Position numbers and translations under genes: made by a program. Shown here piece by piece: positions 18,698 to 28,967 of a DNA stretch of 64,000 bases. The stretch comes from CAZGSN01 sp964371655. GTDB lineage: Bacteria > Desulfobacterota > Binatia > HRBIN30. The stretch covers positions 1-64,000 of the forward strand of contig CAYJOD010000014.1 of NCBI GenBank assembly GCA_964371655.1, given 5' to 3'. The notes below the pieces were generated by a model. The model was not told the origin of the DNA. It made no database searches and saw nothing but the letters and a program-made list of their open reading frames with translations. Position 1 is the first letter of the stretch. Each line of letters starts with the position of its first letter.

Positions 18698-20215
18698 ATG
18701 CAGTGTCTGGGCGAGGCTCTCGCGGCTACGGCGGCGCGGCAGCGACTTGAAACCGCGCTTCTGTTCGAGGGCGTGCAGTACACCTACGGCCTGATCGACG
18801 CGCGTGCGGCGACTGTCGCTGAGGCGCTGCGGGGGCGCGGCGTTCAACCCGGAGATCGAGTTGCCGTGGCACTCCTCAACTCTCCCGAGCTCGTTGTTTC
18901 AGTCCTCGGCGTGCTGCGCCTGGGGGCGGTGCTGGTACCGATCAATGCGGCCGCAGCGCTCGACGAGGTGACCTACATCCTCGAGGACTCCGCCGCGCAT
19001 GCGGCGATCCTCGAACCGACACACGCTGCCGCCTTGCTGCAAGCGGATCTGCACGCGACGACCGAGCTGATGACGGCAGCGGACACGATCCACGGCAGCG
19101 CTGGCGGAGTCGCTGGCGGCGGTGACACGGTCACCCGCGTCGATCCCGAGACCGCGGCTCTCATCGTCTACACCTCCGGCACCACCGGGCGTCCAAAGGG
19201 AGCGGCGCTGTCGCATCGCGCTCTGCTGTCGAATCTGCTCACGGTTGCCGCCGCCTGGCAGTGGACGGAGAACGATCACCTGCTGCTCACCCTACCCTGC
19301 TTCCACCTGCATGGTCTCGGTCTTGGAATTCTCACCAGCTTTCTCGTCGGCTCCTCCGTCACCCTGCGGCCGCGCTTCCAGCTCGACACGGTCCTGGCCG
19401 ACCTCGTTCGTTCGCAAGCGACAATGTTCTTCGGCGTACCGACAATCTACAACCGGCTCGTTGGTCTCGATGAGGATGCAATCCGGGCCCACGACCTCAA
19501 GCGCATGCGTCTGTGGGTCTCCGGCTCCGCCCCGCTCAGCGTCGCAACCTACGAGCGTTTCCGCGAGCGCTTCGGCTACTCCCTGATGAATCGTTACGGC
19601 ATGACCGAATGCGGCTTCGCCCTCTCGACCGTCTACGACGAGGCGCGCCGCCCCGGCGTCGTCGGGCGCGCGTTGCCAGGCGTCGAGGTTCGCATCGTCG
19701 ATCCCGAGCGCGCCGATCAAGGCGCGGTCGTCGAAGTTGCCGACGGTGAGCAGGGCGAGATCCTGATCAAAGGTCCAAATCTTTTCAGTGGCTACTGGCA
19801 GCGGCCCGACGCGACACGCGCAGCGATGATCGACGGCTACTTGCGCTCCGGTGACCTCGCCGTGCGCGAAGCCGACGGACAGATCCGCATCGTCGGCCGC
19901 AGCTCCATCGACATCATCAAGACCCGCGGCTTCAAGGTCGGAGCGGTCGAGATCGAAGACTGCCTGCAACGCCATCCGGCGGTGCAAGAGGTTGCGGTCG
20001 TCGGTGTCCCCGATGCCGACCAGGGCGAGCGCGTGGTCGCAGCCATCACCCTAAAGGAAGGAGCTGACGCCAGCGCGGAAGAGCTGCGCGCCCACGCGCG
20101 CCAGCACCTGGCACCACACAAAGTGCCGGCGCAGATCGTCTTCCTCGCCGAGATCCCCAAGACCGGGCCCGGGAAGTTCAAGAAGAAGGAGCTGGCGGCA
20201 AAGCTCTGCACGTAG
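18698..20215 (+). CDS. AMP-forming acyl-CoA synthetase (class I adenylate-forming)
   Basis: This 505-residue ligase activates a carboxylic acid through an acyl-adenylate to its CoA thioester. Core motifs are intact: the P-loop-like IVYTSGTTGRPKG near 156-168, MNRYGMTECG (about 302-311), the SGDLAV and IKTRGFKVGAVE hinge near 405-420, and the C-terminal catalytic lysine region TGPGKFKKKEL. The sequence RSSIDIIKTRGFKVGA resembles malonyl-CoA synthetase (MatB) type enzymes, but the substrate cannot be set from this alone. ATG at 18698 is chosen because upstream codons lie in repeat R1b. It stands alone between inverted repeat copies. Confidence 0.88.
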   Translation: MQCLGEALAATAARQRLETALLFEGVQYTYGLIDARAATVAEALRGRGVQPGDRVAVALLNSPELVVSVLGVLRLGAVLVPINAAAALDEVTYILEDSAAHAAILEPTHAAALLQADLHATTELMTAADTIHGSAGGVAGGGDTVTRVDPETAALIVYTSGTTGRPKGAALSHRALLSNLLTVAAAWQWTENDHLLLTLPCFHLHGLGLGILTSFLVGSSVTLRPRFQLDTVLADLVRSQATMFFGVPTIYNRLVGLDEDAIRAHDLKRMRLWVSGSAPLSVATYERFRERFGYSLMNRYGMTECGFALSTVYDEARRPGVVGRALPGVEVRIVDPERADQGAVVEVADGEQGEILIKGPNLFSGYWQRPDATRAAMIDGYLRSGDLAVREADGQIRIVGRSSIDIIKTRGFKVGAVEIEDCLQRHPAVQEVAVVGVPDADQGERVVAAITLKEGADASAEELRAHARQHLAPHKVPAQIVFLAEIPKTGPGKFKKKELAAKLCT

Positions 20216-20234
20216 CCCCCGTCGTCAGACGGTG

Positions 20235-20525
20235 GCCGCCGGTCGGATTCGTAAATGCCTGGCCGCCATGCTCTGGCGAGGTTGCTTTGGAAATGGGGGC
20301 TGGAGACTCGGGGCTGGGGGCTCGGGAACCGAGTTTTCATCTTCTCGGGCGAAGCACCAGCTTCATGATGACTGCCTCAAAACCTCGGCTTGGTGGTACA
20401 GGCCAAAGGCCAAAGGCCTATACCACCAAGAACCCAATCCCAGTGCGGAAAGCCTTGGTGGTATAGGCTTTCAGCCTGTACCACCAAGAGGTGGTGAGAC
20501 AACCTCTGGCGAGCGCGGCTACGTT
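20235..20525. repeat. composite of dispersed repeats R1 and inverted R1b
   Basis: 20235-20385 is an R1 copy with GAGTTTTCATC...TCTCGGGC and CAGCTTCATGATGACTG blocks, also seen at 50330-50390. 20388-20525 is the reverse complement of the R1b core at 18491-18668, with one extra 7-bp CCAAAGG unit. No coding potential is seen. The remaining sequence up to 20647 shows no gene. Confidence 0.8.
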
Positions 20526-20647
20526 GCTTGCAAGACTCCTTCGCTTCAGGCCAGCTCCCGTAGCCGCCGTCGTCGGCGCCAAGGTGCCAGAGTTGACTTG
20601 CGCTTGCGCTCTTCATTGACCTGTGGCGCGCGTGCTATGAGAGCTCC

Positions 20648-21214
20648 ATGCAGCCCTCGCCGCGGCAGGCCACTTACGACGACATCCTCAACGCCCCTGA
20701 AAACATGGTCGCCGAGATCGTCGACGGTGAGCTCTATACGTCGCCGCGCCCGGCTTCACCGCATGCGGTGGCGGGGTCGGTCATTGGCAGCGATCTACTT
20801 GGATCCTTTCACTGGCCGCCGGGTGGTCCCAAAGGGCCGGGGGGATGGTGGATTCTTTACGAACCCGAGCTGCATTTCGGTCGCCAAGTGTTGGTGCCCG
20901 ATCTTGCCGGTTGGCGTCGCGAGCGCATGCCGGTAATTCCCAACACGGCCGCGTTCACGCTGGCACCCGACTGGGTCTGCGAAGTGGTATCACCGCACAC
21001 GGCGCGGCTGGACCGCGTGCGTAAAATGCCTGCCTACGCCAAGGAGGGAGTCACGCACCTGTGGCTCGTCGATCCCTTGATGAAGACTCTCGAGGTCTAC
21101 CGTCTGGAGAATCAACGCTGGGTGGTTGCCAGCACGCATGCCGGATCCGATCCGTGCCGTGCCGAGCCTTTCGGAGCAGTCGAGCTTGACATGACCCGGT
21201 GGTGGATCGAGTAG
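20648..21214 (+). CDS. Uma2-family (DUF820) PD-(D/E)XK nuclease-like protein
   Basis: This 188-residue protein of the Uma2 family has a restriction-endonuclease-like fold. The predicted active-site pattern is present: VPDLAGW (Asp near 88), CEVVSPHTARLD (Glu near 110) and RKMPAYAKEGV (Lys). WLVDP, EVYRL and EPF complete the family signature. These proteins are abundant in cyanobacteria, Chloroflexi and Planctomycetes. Their cellular role is not known; nuclease activity is predicted only. The gene is monocistronic. Confidence 0.9.
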   Translation: MQPSPRQATYDDILNAPENMVAEIVDGELYTSPRPASPHAVAGSVIGSDLLGSFHWPPGGPKGPGGWWILYEPELHFGRQVLVPDLAGWRRERMPVIPNTAAFTLAPDWVCEVVSPHTARLDRVRKMPAYAKEGVTHLWLVDPLMKTLEVYRLENQRWVVASTHAGSDPCRAEPFGAVELDMTRWWIE

Positions 21215-21343
21215 TCGCCGAGGCAAAACTCCAAGCGCGACTCATACATGTCGTCGACGGCGACCTGCTCGCGCCTGCTCGTGCCGAGCCCGGCTCCGCA
21301 TCGCATCCTCACGTGGGGTCGATTCTCCTCCATCCCTTCGGAT

Positions 21344-22234
21344 TCACGACTCCAGCCGCTCGCGCACGAAGACGCCGATCTCCGCGATTGCCGCACGCGC
21401 TTCGGGAAGGATGAACGAGAACGCATGCCAGACGTGAATCATGTCGGCGAACACGCGCAGCTCGACGTTCACGCCCGCCGCCTGCAGACGCTCGGCAAGA
21501 CGCGTCGAATCGTCGAGCAAGGTCTCGGCGGTGCCGACGTGCAACAGCAACGGCGGCAGGCCGCGTAGGTCGGCAAACAGCGGCGACACAGTCGACGCGT
21601 GGCGATTGGTGCCGGCGTAGGCGTGAGCGTACTTCTCGAGGTGCTCGCGCTGCACCATCGGATCGACGGCGGCTTTGCCGGCCATGGATGCACCTGTCAT
21701 CGTCAGATCCACCCATGGCGACAGGCACACACCGGCAGCCGGAAGCGCCGTACCGGCATCGCGCAGAGCGATCAGAGTCGCCGCTACGAGCCCCCCGCCC
21801 GCCGAGTCGCCGGCAAACGCAATATGTTGCGAGGCTACCCCGGAGCTACGAACGAAGCCGTACGCCGCAACGGCGTCGTCGACCGCGGCCGGATGCGGAT
21901 CCTCGGGAGCCAACCGGTAGTCCACCGACAGGACCCGTGCCGCGCACGCACGCGACAGCTCCGCCACCAGCAGTCGGTGCGTCTTGATCGACCCGATGCA
22001 GTAACCGCCGCCGTGGAAGTACACGACGACACGGTCGCCACGCGCCCCCGGCGCTGTCGTCCATTCCGCCGCTACTCCCGCGGCGTCGACCGCTTCGTAC
22101 GCGACATCGGCAGGCAACGGCATCGCCGCTGTTGCCATCTCCATGCTCGCTCTCATTTCGGAAAACGAATCCCCCGACAGCAGGCTTCCACCGCGCAGCA
22201 TGTCGAGCACCATCTGTAGCTCTGCACTTGCCAT
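21344..22234 (-). CDS. alpha/beta-hydrolase, hormone-sensitive-lipase family esterase
   Basis: This 296-residue cytoplasmic esterase has the HSL oxyanion motif HGGGY (74-78) and nucleophile Ser144 in GDSAGGG. An acid in the VGTAETLLDDS region and catalytic His in the DMIHVWHAF segment complete the triad. It probably hydrolyses short or medium acyl esters or lipids. ATG at 22234 gives the normal family length; the region further upstream is repeat DNA. It is convergent with the Uma2 gene. Confidence 0.9.
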   Translation of the reverse strand: MASAELQMVLDMLRGGSLLSGDSFSEMRASMEMATAAMPLPADVAYEAVDAAGVAAEWTTAPGARGDRVVVYFHGGGYCIGSIKTHRLLVAELSRACAARVLSVDYRLAPEDPHPAAVDDAVAAYGFVRSSGVASQHIAFAGDSAGGGLVAATLIALRDAGTALPAAGVCLSPWVDLTMTGASMAGKAAVDPMVQREHLEKYAHAYAGTNRHASTVSPLFADLRGLPPLLLHVGTAETLLDDSTRLAERLQAAGVNVELRVFADMIHVWHAFSFILPEARAAIAEIGVFVRERLES

Positions 22235-22279
22235 AGGCCGCTTTGTATACCGAAGACCGGAGCTCGATCTACTAGGCGA

Positions 22280-22436
22280 CCGCCATCGTAGCCGCCGTCG
22301 GTAGAGGTTGTCTCGAAAATATTCCTGGGGCTCGTGACTAGGGGCTGGGGGCTCGGGAAGAGCTGGGAAGACCCAAGCCCCGAGCCTCAAGCTACCAGCC
22401 CCCATCTTCGAAATAACCTCGCCAGACGGTGGTCGC
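22280..22436. repeat. dispersed repeat R1, inverted copy of 14355-14502
   Basis: This is the reverse complement of the 14355-14502 element over more than 100 bp with only a few differences, including GTTGTCTCGAAAATATTCC and AACCTCGCCAGACGGTGG ends. Together the two bracket the hppA-to-hydrolase segment in inverted orientation. Confidence 0.8.
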
Positions 22437-22499
22437 CAGATCGAATGACAAGCCGCTTGCACCACGTTCTGGCGAACGCGGCTACGTTTCAGATGAGCT

Positions 22500-22604
22500 C
22501 CCCTCCCTGTTGCCACTTCTGGCAACCGGGAGGGTTAGGGAGGGGCCGAGACGCGGGAGATCCCACGAATTACCGCTCCCTTACGGTCGCGGCTCTGCGC
22601 TGGC
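22500..22604. repeat. GGGAGG hairpin and repeat R2 copy 2
   Basis: 22501-22553 is a CTCCCCTCCC...GGGAGGGTTAGGGAGGGG hairpin of the widespread CCCTCTCCC-type family. 22560-22599 is the reverse complement of the 40-bp R2 repeat. The remainder up to the moxR start at 22752 shows no gene apart from its leader. Confidence 0.65.
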
Positions 22605-22751
22605 GTGCATTGCGCCCGACGCTTTACGCCCCGCACGGCGCTCGCTATACGACGCGCCCGAAAAAAACCGGGTGCCTGCAACAAAACGGTGAACAATCGC
22701 CGACTTCGCGCGTCAATGTGCGCTGAAATTCGAGTGGAGGGACGAGTCGAC

Positions 22752-23741
22752 ATGGATGCGGGAATCACGGCTATCAATGAACGCGTGCAGCAGGAGGCGG
22801 CGGCGCTGTACCGGCTGCGCGAGGAAATCGGCAACGTCATCGTCGGGCAGCGCTATCTCATCGATCGCCTGCTCATCGGCCTTCTCGGCAACGGTCACGT
22901 CTTGCTCGAAGGCGTGCCGGGCTTGGCGAAAACCCTGTCCATCAAGACTCTGGCGCAGACCATCGACGCCAGCTTTCAGCGCTTGCAGTTTACTCCCGAT
23001 CTGCTCCCCGCCGACATCGTCGGCACCTTGATCTACAGCCCGAAAGACGGAGTCTTCACGACCAAGAAAGGCCCGGTGTTCGCCAACGTCATTCTCGCCG
23101 ACGAGATCAACCGTGCGCCGGCCAAGGTGCAGAGCGCTTTGCTCGAAGCCATGCAGGAGCACCAGGTCACCATCGGCGATGAAACCCACCCGCTTCCTGA
23201 CCCGTTCCTCGTCCTCGCCACCCAGAATCCCATCGAGCACGAGGGCACCTATCCGCTGCCGGAAGCACAGGTCGACCGCTTCATGCTGAAGCTGTCCATC
23301 ACCTATCCGAGCAAGGCCGAGGAGCGCCAGATCCTCGACCGCATGGCGTCGACGGCGCCAAGCATCGCCGTGTCGCCGATCATCCATACCCGCGACATCC
23401 TACGCCTGCGCGGCCTCGTCGATCAGATCTACGTCGACGACAAGATCAAGGACTACATCATCGATCTCGTCTTCGCGACGCGCGAGCCGCAGACCTACAA
23501 GCTCGATCTGAAGCGCTTCATCCAGTACGGCGCCTCTCCGCGCGCGACGCTGTACCTGACCCTGGCCGCGAAGGCCTATGCGCTGCTGCAGGGACGCGGC
23601 TACGTGACCCCGCAAGACGTGAAGTCGATTGGCGCCGACGTCCTACGCCACCGCGTCATCGTCACCTACGAGGCGGAAGCCGAAGAGATGTCGTCGGACG
23701 CCGTGGTGCGCAGCATCTTCGACGGAGTGCCGGTACCCTGA
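22752..23741 (+). CDS. MoxR-family AAA+ ATPase
   Basis: This 329-residue AAA+ chaperone-like ATPase has Walker A GVPGLAKT (54-61), Walker B VILADEINRAP (about 113-123) and the sensor region ATQNPIEHEGTYPLPEAQ. MoxR proteins act with vWA-domain partners, and here DUF58, BatA and BatB follow in the same operon. ATG at 22752 has GGAGGG upstream and gives the family length; longer N-terminal options run through repeat DNA. It is the first gene of a seven-gene Bat-type cluster. Confidence 0.93.
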   Translation: MDAGITAINERVQQEAAALYRLREEIGNVIVGQRYLIDRLLIGLLGNGHVLLEGVPGLAKTLSIKTLAQTIDASFQRLQFTPDLLPADIVGTLIYSPKDGVFTTKKGPVFANVILADEINRAPAKVQSALLEAMQEHQVTIGDETHPLPDPFLVLATQNPIEHEGTYPLPEAQVDRFMLKLSITYPSKAEERQILDRMASTAPSIAVSPIIHTRDILRLRGLVDQIYVDDKIKDYIIDLVFATREPQTYKLDLKRFIQYGASPRATLYLTLAAKAYALLQGRGYVTPQDVKSIGADVLRHRVIVTYEAEAEEMSSDAVVRSIFDGVPVP

Positions 23742-23747
23742 GAAGGA

Positions 23748-23818
23748 ACGGGGCTGGAGACTGGGGGCTTGGGGCTGGGCTCTAGCCCCAAGTCCCCAGC
23801 CCCGAGCCCCATTCGCCC
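23748..23818. repeat. palindromic core of repeat R1 inside the bat operon
   Basis: GGGGCTGGAGACTGGGGGC pairs with CCCCAGCCCCGAGCCCC, forming a hairpin between moxR and the DUF58 gene. It could attenuate or stabilise the operon transcript. Confidence 0.6.
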
Positions 23819-24690
<872 letters not shown>

Positions 24691-24694
<4 letters not shown>

Positions 24695-25848
24695 GGACAG
24701 CGGGGACAAGGACCGCAGGGACAGCAAGGACGGCAACGACGGCCAGTGCCGCATCTCGTATCTCGTATCTCGTGAAGCGTATCTCGTCCGCCCCACGGGG
24801 GCGTATCTCGTATCTCGTGAAGCGTATCTCGTCCGCCCCACCTCGCCGCCATCCTGCGCTTCACGCTTCACGCTTCACGCTTCACGTTCCACTCTTTGCC
24901 ATCTTCTTGCTGGCGTCATCCGCGATCGTACTTGCACAGGACACTCCGCCACCCCCTACTCCCATCGACGCCCCGGTCACCTTCCGCACTTGGGTGGAGC
25001 CCAAAGAGGTCACCATCGGCGACCCGATTCGTTACACCGTCGAGATCAAAGTGCCCGAGGCTCTGGAGCTGGTCATCCCGGTCCTGAGTGGGACCCTCGG
25101 CCACTTCACGGTCACCGACTTCGGCGACACGCCGCCGGCGAAGAAGGACGGCTGGGTCACGATCCGCCGCTGGTACACCCTGACGTGCTTCGAAACCGGA
25201 GACCAGCTCGTACCCAAGCCCAAGGTTCAATACCGCCTGCCCGGCGCGGAGCTCAAGGAAGCGGAGGGCGAGGAGACCCAGGTCGCGGTGAAGAGCTTGC
25301 TCGATCTGCAACCCAACGCCACCGACATCCATGACATCAAACCACCCGAAGAAGTGCCCTTCGATTGGCGACCCTACGGAATCGTGGCCGCCACCTTGGC
25401 TGGAGTCGGCGTGGCCGGTTGGGCGCTGTTCTACCTTCTCAATCGACCGCGCCGACAATACGCAACCCCGGCGCGCCCGCCGCATGAAATCGCGATCGCG
25501 GCGCTCACCAACCTGCGCGCGCGCCGGCTCCTCGAAGACGGGAAGTTCGCCGAGTATTACGTGCAGCTATCTTCGATCGTCCGCCGCTACTTGGAGGACG
25601 GCTTCGCTCTGCGCGCGCCGGAGATGACGACGGAGGAGTTCCTCGCCACCGCCACCGCCGATCGCCGCCTGGCGGCGGCCCAGCGCCGACTGCTCGGCGA
25701 CTTTCTGTCGCAGGCGGACCTGGTCAAATTCGCCCGCCATCTGCCAACTCTGAACGACACCGAAGCCGCGTACGATGCGGCCCGGCGCTTTGTCGAAGAG
25801 ACGCGGCCGCAACCCGCGGCAACGGAGGTGCAACGTGCGCCTGCATGA
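24691..25848 (+). CDS. Bat-operon membrane protein with repeat-derived N-terminus
   Basis: The soluble core (about residues 85-230) is an extracytoplasmic beta-rich domain (VEPKEVTIGDPIRYTVEI) like the BatD or DUF4381-associated domains. It is followed by a membrane helix near 235-255 (GIVAATLAGVGVAGWALFYL) and a cytoplasmic helical tail with LRARRLLEDGKFAEYYVQLS, as in DUF4381. An export signal, LFAIFLLASSAIVLAQ, lies near residues 68-83. Everything before it is translated heptamer repeat (SRISYLV and HASRFTL units). The start is uncertain: GTG 24691 overlapping the DUF58 stop, or later GTG codons near 24769 or 24823. It probably presents a periplasmic domain to the BatA/B complex. Confidence 0.75.
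24752..24893. repeat. heptamer repeat array (CGTATCT / CACGCTT) within coding sequence
   Basis: CGTATCTCGTATCTCGTGAAG units recur twice, with CGTATCTCGTCCGCCCC between them, followed by four CACGCTT units and variants. The period is 7 bp throughout. It has no stop in the reading frame of the surrounding gene. Similar arrays lie at 27880-28080, 33372-33404 and 41953-42046. Confidence 0.85.
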
Positions 25849-26830
25849 TCCCTGGGCGCTGCTGCTGGTCGCGGCGATCGTGCTGCTGTGGTGGCTGCAA
25901 CAACGGCAACACCGCGACGCCGACGTGCGCTTCTCTACCCTCGGCATCCTGCGCGCCATTCCGCACGCCGGCGCGCGGCGCTGGCGCTGGCTGCTGCCGG
26001 CGTTGCGCGTCGTCACCTTGCTGCTGCTGGTCGTGGCAATGGCGCGTCCGCAGCTCGGCAAGGCGGAGAGCAAGTTCACCGGAGAAGGCATCGACATCGT
26101 CCTCGCGGTCGACATCTCCGGCAGCATGCTGTCGGAAGACTTCAACCTCGACGGCCATCGCGTCAACCGCCTCGACATCGTCAAGCACGTCGTCAAGAGC
26201 TTCATCGACAAGCGCGCCGGCGATCGCTTTGCCCTGGTGCTTTTCGGCGCCCGCCCGTACACACAGTGTCCGCTCACTCTCGACCACGGTTGGCTCTTGC
26301 AGAATCTTGATCGCGCCGAGATCGGGATGATCGAGGACGGCACCGCGATCGGCTCCGCCCTCGCTACGGCGTCGGGTCGGCTCGAGCAGTCGGAGGCCAA
26401 GAGCAAAGTCGTCATTCTGCTCACCGACGGACAGAACAACGCCGGCAAGATCAGCCCGGCCACCGCTGCGGATGCCGCCAAGGCCCTCGGCATCAAGGTT
26501 TACACCATCGGCGCCGGCACCCGCGGCATGGCGCCCTATCCGGCGCGCGACTTGTTCGGCAACAAGGTCTACCAACCCATGGCCGTCGACATCGACGAAG
26601 ACACGTTGAAGAAGATCGCCCAGAAGACCGGTGGGCGCTACTACCGCGCCACCGACACCGCGAGCTTGGAGGAGATCTATGCGGAGATCGACGCCCTCGA
26701 ACGCACCACCTTCAGCGCCCCGCGCTTTCTCGATTACTACGAATTCTATCCCTGGCTGATTCTGCCGGCCCTGGCCCTGCTCGCCGCCGAAGTTGGCCTT
26801 GGCCATACCCGTTTGCGCAAGCTGCCATGA
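25835..26830 (+). CDS. batA: BatA-like vWA-domain membrane protein
   Basis: This 331-residue protein starts at GTG 25835, 7 bases after GGAGG, overlapping the previous gene by 14 bp. Two N-terminal membrane segments (about 7-22 and 52-68) are followed by a vWA domain (about 85-285) with an intact MIDAS motif, AVDISGSM (DxSxS), and LLTDGQNNAG. A C-terminal membrane helix follows (about 308-325). This is the classic BatA layout. MoxR-coupled vWA proteins of this kind are linked to stress and envelope tolerance. Confidence 0.9.
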   Translation: MRLHDPWALLLVAAIVLLWWLQQRQHRDADVRFSTLGILRAIPHAGARRWRWLLPALRVVTLLLLVVAMARPQLGKAESKFTGEGIDIVLAVDISGSMLSEDFNLDGHRVNRLDIVKHVVKSFIDKRAGDRFALVLFGARPYTQCPLTLDHGWLLQNLDRAEIGMIEDGTAIGSALATASGRLEQSEAKSKVVILLTDGQNNAGKISPATAADAAKALGIKVYTIGAGTRGMAPYPARDLFGNKVYQPMAVDIDEDTLKKIAQKTGGRYYRATDTASLEEIYAEIDALERTTFSAPRFLDYYEFYPWLILPALALLAAEVGLGHTRLRKLP

Positions 26831-27873
26831 TCGACTGGCGCTTTCCTCTCCTCTTGCTCGGGCTCGTTCTGGTCCCAGTATTCGCCGCCTTCCTGGTGTG
26901 GGCGCTACGCCGCCGTCGCACCGATTTGCAACGCTTCGCCGAAGCCCGCTTGCTACCCAGCTTGACCCCCGACCTCGACACCCGCCGCCAGGGCTGGCGC
27001 GCCGCGCTTCTCGTCATCGTCATCGTCCTCGCCGTGGTCGCGGCGGCGGGACCGCGCTGGGGATTCCACTGGGAGGAAGTGCACCGCGAGGGTGTCGACC
27101 TGGTGATCGCGCTCGACACTTCGCGCAGCATGCTCGCCGAAGACGTGAAGCCCAACCGTCTCGAGCGCGCCAAGCTCGCCGTGCAGGACCTCGTCCGCCA
27201 GCTGCAGGGAGACCGCGTCGGGCTGGTCGCGTTCGCCGGTCGCGCCTTCGTGCAATGTCCCCTCACCTTGGACTACGAAGTGTTCAACGAGACGCTGCGC
27301 GCGGTGAATACCAACATCATCCCCAAAGGCGGTACCGCGTTGGCCGAGGCGATCACCACCGGGGTCGCGGCGTTGGAAGGACATCAAGGCAAGCACACCG
27401 CGATCTTGCTGATCACCGACGGAGAAGACCACGAAGGCAAGGTTGAAGAAGCTGCCAGCGCTGCCGCAGAGAAGGGCATCAAGATCTACACCATCGGCAT
27501 CGGCACCACCGACGGCGAGCTGATACCCCTGACCGTCAAGGGACAGCAGACCTTTCTGAAGGACCGGCGCGGCCAGGTGGTGAAGTCGCGCCTCGACACT
27601 GACACTCTGGAGAAGGTCGCCACCGCCACCGGCGGCGCGTTCGTACACGCTTCCGGACCGACTCTCGGGCTCGATGAGGTCTATTCCGAATACGTCAGCA
27701 AGATGGAGAAGCGCGAGCTCAAGAGCACCATGGAGAAGCGCTTCGAAGAGCGCTTCCAGATCCCGCTCGCGATCGCGTTCGTGCTGCTGCTGGTCGAGCC
27801 ACTGATCGGCACACGCAAGGCCCCAGCGGGTACGGTCGGACGCTGGCTGGCGTCGCGGAGGAAGGACGCATGA
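26827..27873 (+). CDS. batB: BatB-like vWA-domain membrane protein
   Basis: This 348-residue paralogue of BatA has its ATG overlapping the BatA TGA (ATGA). Membrane helices lie near 7-27 and 59-76. The vWA domain has ALDTSRSM as MIDAS motif and LLITDGEDHEGK; the C-terminal helix is near 315-330. It very likely forms a membrane complex with BatA. The C-terminal part (KDRRGQVVKSRLD) matches the BatB subgroup. Confidence 0.9.
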   Translation: MIDWRFPLLLLGLVLVPVFAAFLVWALRRRRTDLQRFAEARLLPSLTPDLDTRRQGWRAALLVIVIVLAVVAAAGPRWGFHWEEVHREGVDLVIALDTSRSMLAEDVKPNRLERAKLAVQDLVRQLQGDRVGLVAFAGRAFVQCPLTLDYEVFNETLRAVNTNIIPKGGTALAEAITTGVAALEGHQGKHTAILLITDGEDHEGKVEEAASAAAEKGIKIYTIGIGTTDGELIPLTVKGQQTFLKDRRGQVVKSRLDTDTLEKVATATGGAFVHASGPTLGLDEVYSEYVSKMEKRELKSTMEKRFEERFQIPLAIAFVLLLVEPLIGTRKAPAGTVGRWLASRRKDA

Positions 27874-28967
27874 AAGGAAGCGTATCTCGTATCTCGTATC
27901 TCGTATCTCGTCCGCGCCGCCCCACCACCATTTCACGCTCCACGCTTCACGCTTCACGCGCGCAAGGGTATCTCGTATCTCGTGAAGCGTATCTCGTCCG
28001 CCCCACCCCACCATCTTGCGCTTCACGCTTCACGCTTCACGTTCCTCGCTTCACGTGCGACGCTTCACGCTTCACGCTCTTGCTCTCCGCGTGCCTGTCT
28101 GTCGGCTGGCTCAGTCCCACCTACGACACGATCGATGCCGGCAATCGTCTTTTCAAACAGGGCAAGTATGACGAGGCTATCGGCAAGTACGGTGAGGTGC
28201 TCGTCGACGATCCGGACTCGCCGCTGCTCAACTACAACATGGGTGCGGCCAACTATAAGGCGGGCAAGTACAGCGAGGCGATCGCTTCATTCGGGCGCGT
28301 CAAGGCAACCGAGGACGACCCAAAGCGTCTCGCCAAGGTCGCCTACAACGCCGGCAACGCGCAGTATCGTCTCGGCGCTGCCGCCGCCGCGGAGAAGCCG
28401 CAAGATGCGCTCAATGCCTACGCCGCCGCGCTCATCGCGTACCGCCGCGCCCTGGGCATCGACCCCGGCGACCGCGATGCGAAGTTCAACTACGAGCTCG
28501 TCACCAGGAAGATCGCCGAGCTCAAGAAGAAGCTCGAGGAACAGCAGAAGCAGCAGGATCAGCAGAAGGAACAACAGGATCAGCAAGAGCAGCAACAAGA
28601 CCAACAGCAGAGCGAACAGCAGAAGGACCAGCAGCAAGGCGACCAGCAACAGGAGCAGCAGCAGAACAGCGACGAGCAGAAGCAGGAACAGGAAGCTGGC
28701 CAGGACGAAAAGCAGGACCAGAAGCAAGACGAGCAACAACAGCAGCAGCAAGCTGGCGGCGAACAACAAGAGCAGGAAAAAGGCGAGCAGGCGGAGCAAC
28801 AGCAGGCCAGCAGCGGCGCCGCCCAACCCGGCGGCGACAAGAAGGAGAAGATGTCGGCGCAGGAGGCCGCGTCCTTGGTCGACGCCGCCAAGAACGACGA
28901 AGTACGCCCCGAAGACTTCGCGCGCAAAATGAAAGGCGGTGTTGCCGACGCCGCCGAGGACTGGTGA
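27870..28967 (+). CDS. batC: BatC-like TPR protein with repeat-derived N-terminus
   Basis: This 365-residue exported protein begins at an ATG overlapping the BatB stop. Residues about 1-72 are translated heptamer repeats (SRISYLVSR, RFTLHVPRFT) merging into a hydrophobic signal-like segment (FTLLLSACLSVGWLS). Tetratricopeptide repeats span about 80-215 (ANGRLFKQGKYDEAIGKY-type units). A striking Gln/Glu/Lys/Asp-rich tract covers about 222-325, a predicted low-complexity coiled or disordered region typical of BatC. The conserved tail EVRPEDFARKMKG ends the protein. The TPRs probably organise the BatA/B/D complex in the periplasm. Confidence 0.85.
   Translation: MKGSVSRISYLVSRPRRPTTISRSTLHASRAQGYLVSREAYLVRPTPPSCASRFTLHVPRFTCDASRFTLLLSACLSVGWLSPTYDTIDAGNRLFKQGKYDEAIGKYGEVLVDDPDSPLLNYNMGAANYKAGKYSEAIASFGRVKATEDDPKRLAKVAYNAGNAQYRLGAAAAAEKPQDALNAYAAALIAYRRALGIDPGDRDAKFNYELVTRKIAELKKKLEEQQKQQDQQKEQQDQQEQQQDQQQSEQQKDQQQGDQQQEQQQNSDEQKQEQEAGQDEKQDQKQDEQQQQQQAGGEQQEQEKGEQAEQQQASSGAAQPGGDKKEKMSAQEAASLVDAAKNDEVRPEDFARKMKGGVADAAEDW
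27880..28080. repeat. heptamer repeat array inside the batC 5' coding region
   Basis: GTATCTC units (27880-27912), ACGCTTC units (about 27930-27962), GTATCTC again (27967-28000) and ACGCTTC units to 28080. The GTATCTC-GTGAAGC and GCTTCAC blocks are partly complementary, so hairpins in the mRNA are possible. The reading frame remains open through about 200 bp of repeats. Confidence 0.85.

Noticed and set aside
24752..28080. Regularly spaced short repeats resembling a CRISPR array
   Set aside because: Units are 7 bp and contiguous, without unique spacers, and no cas genes are present.
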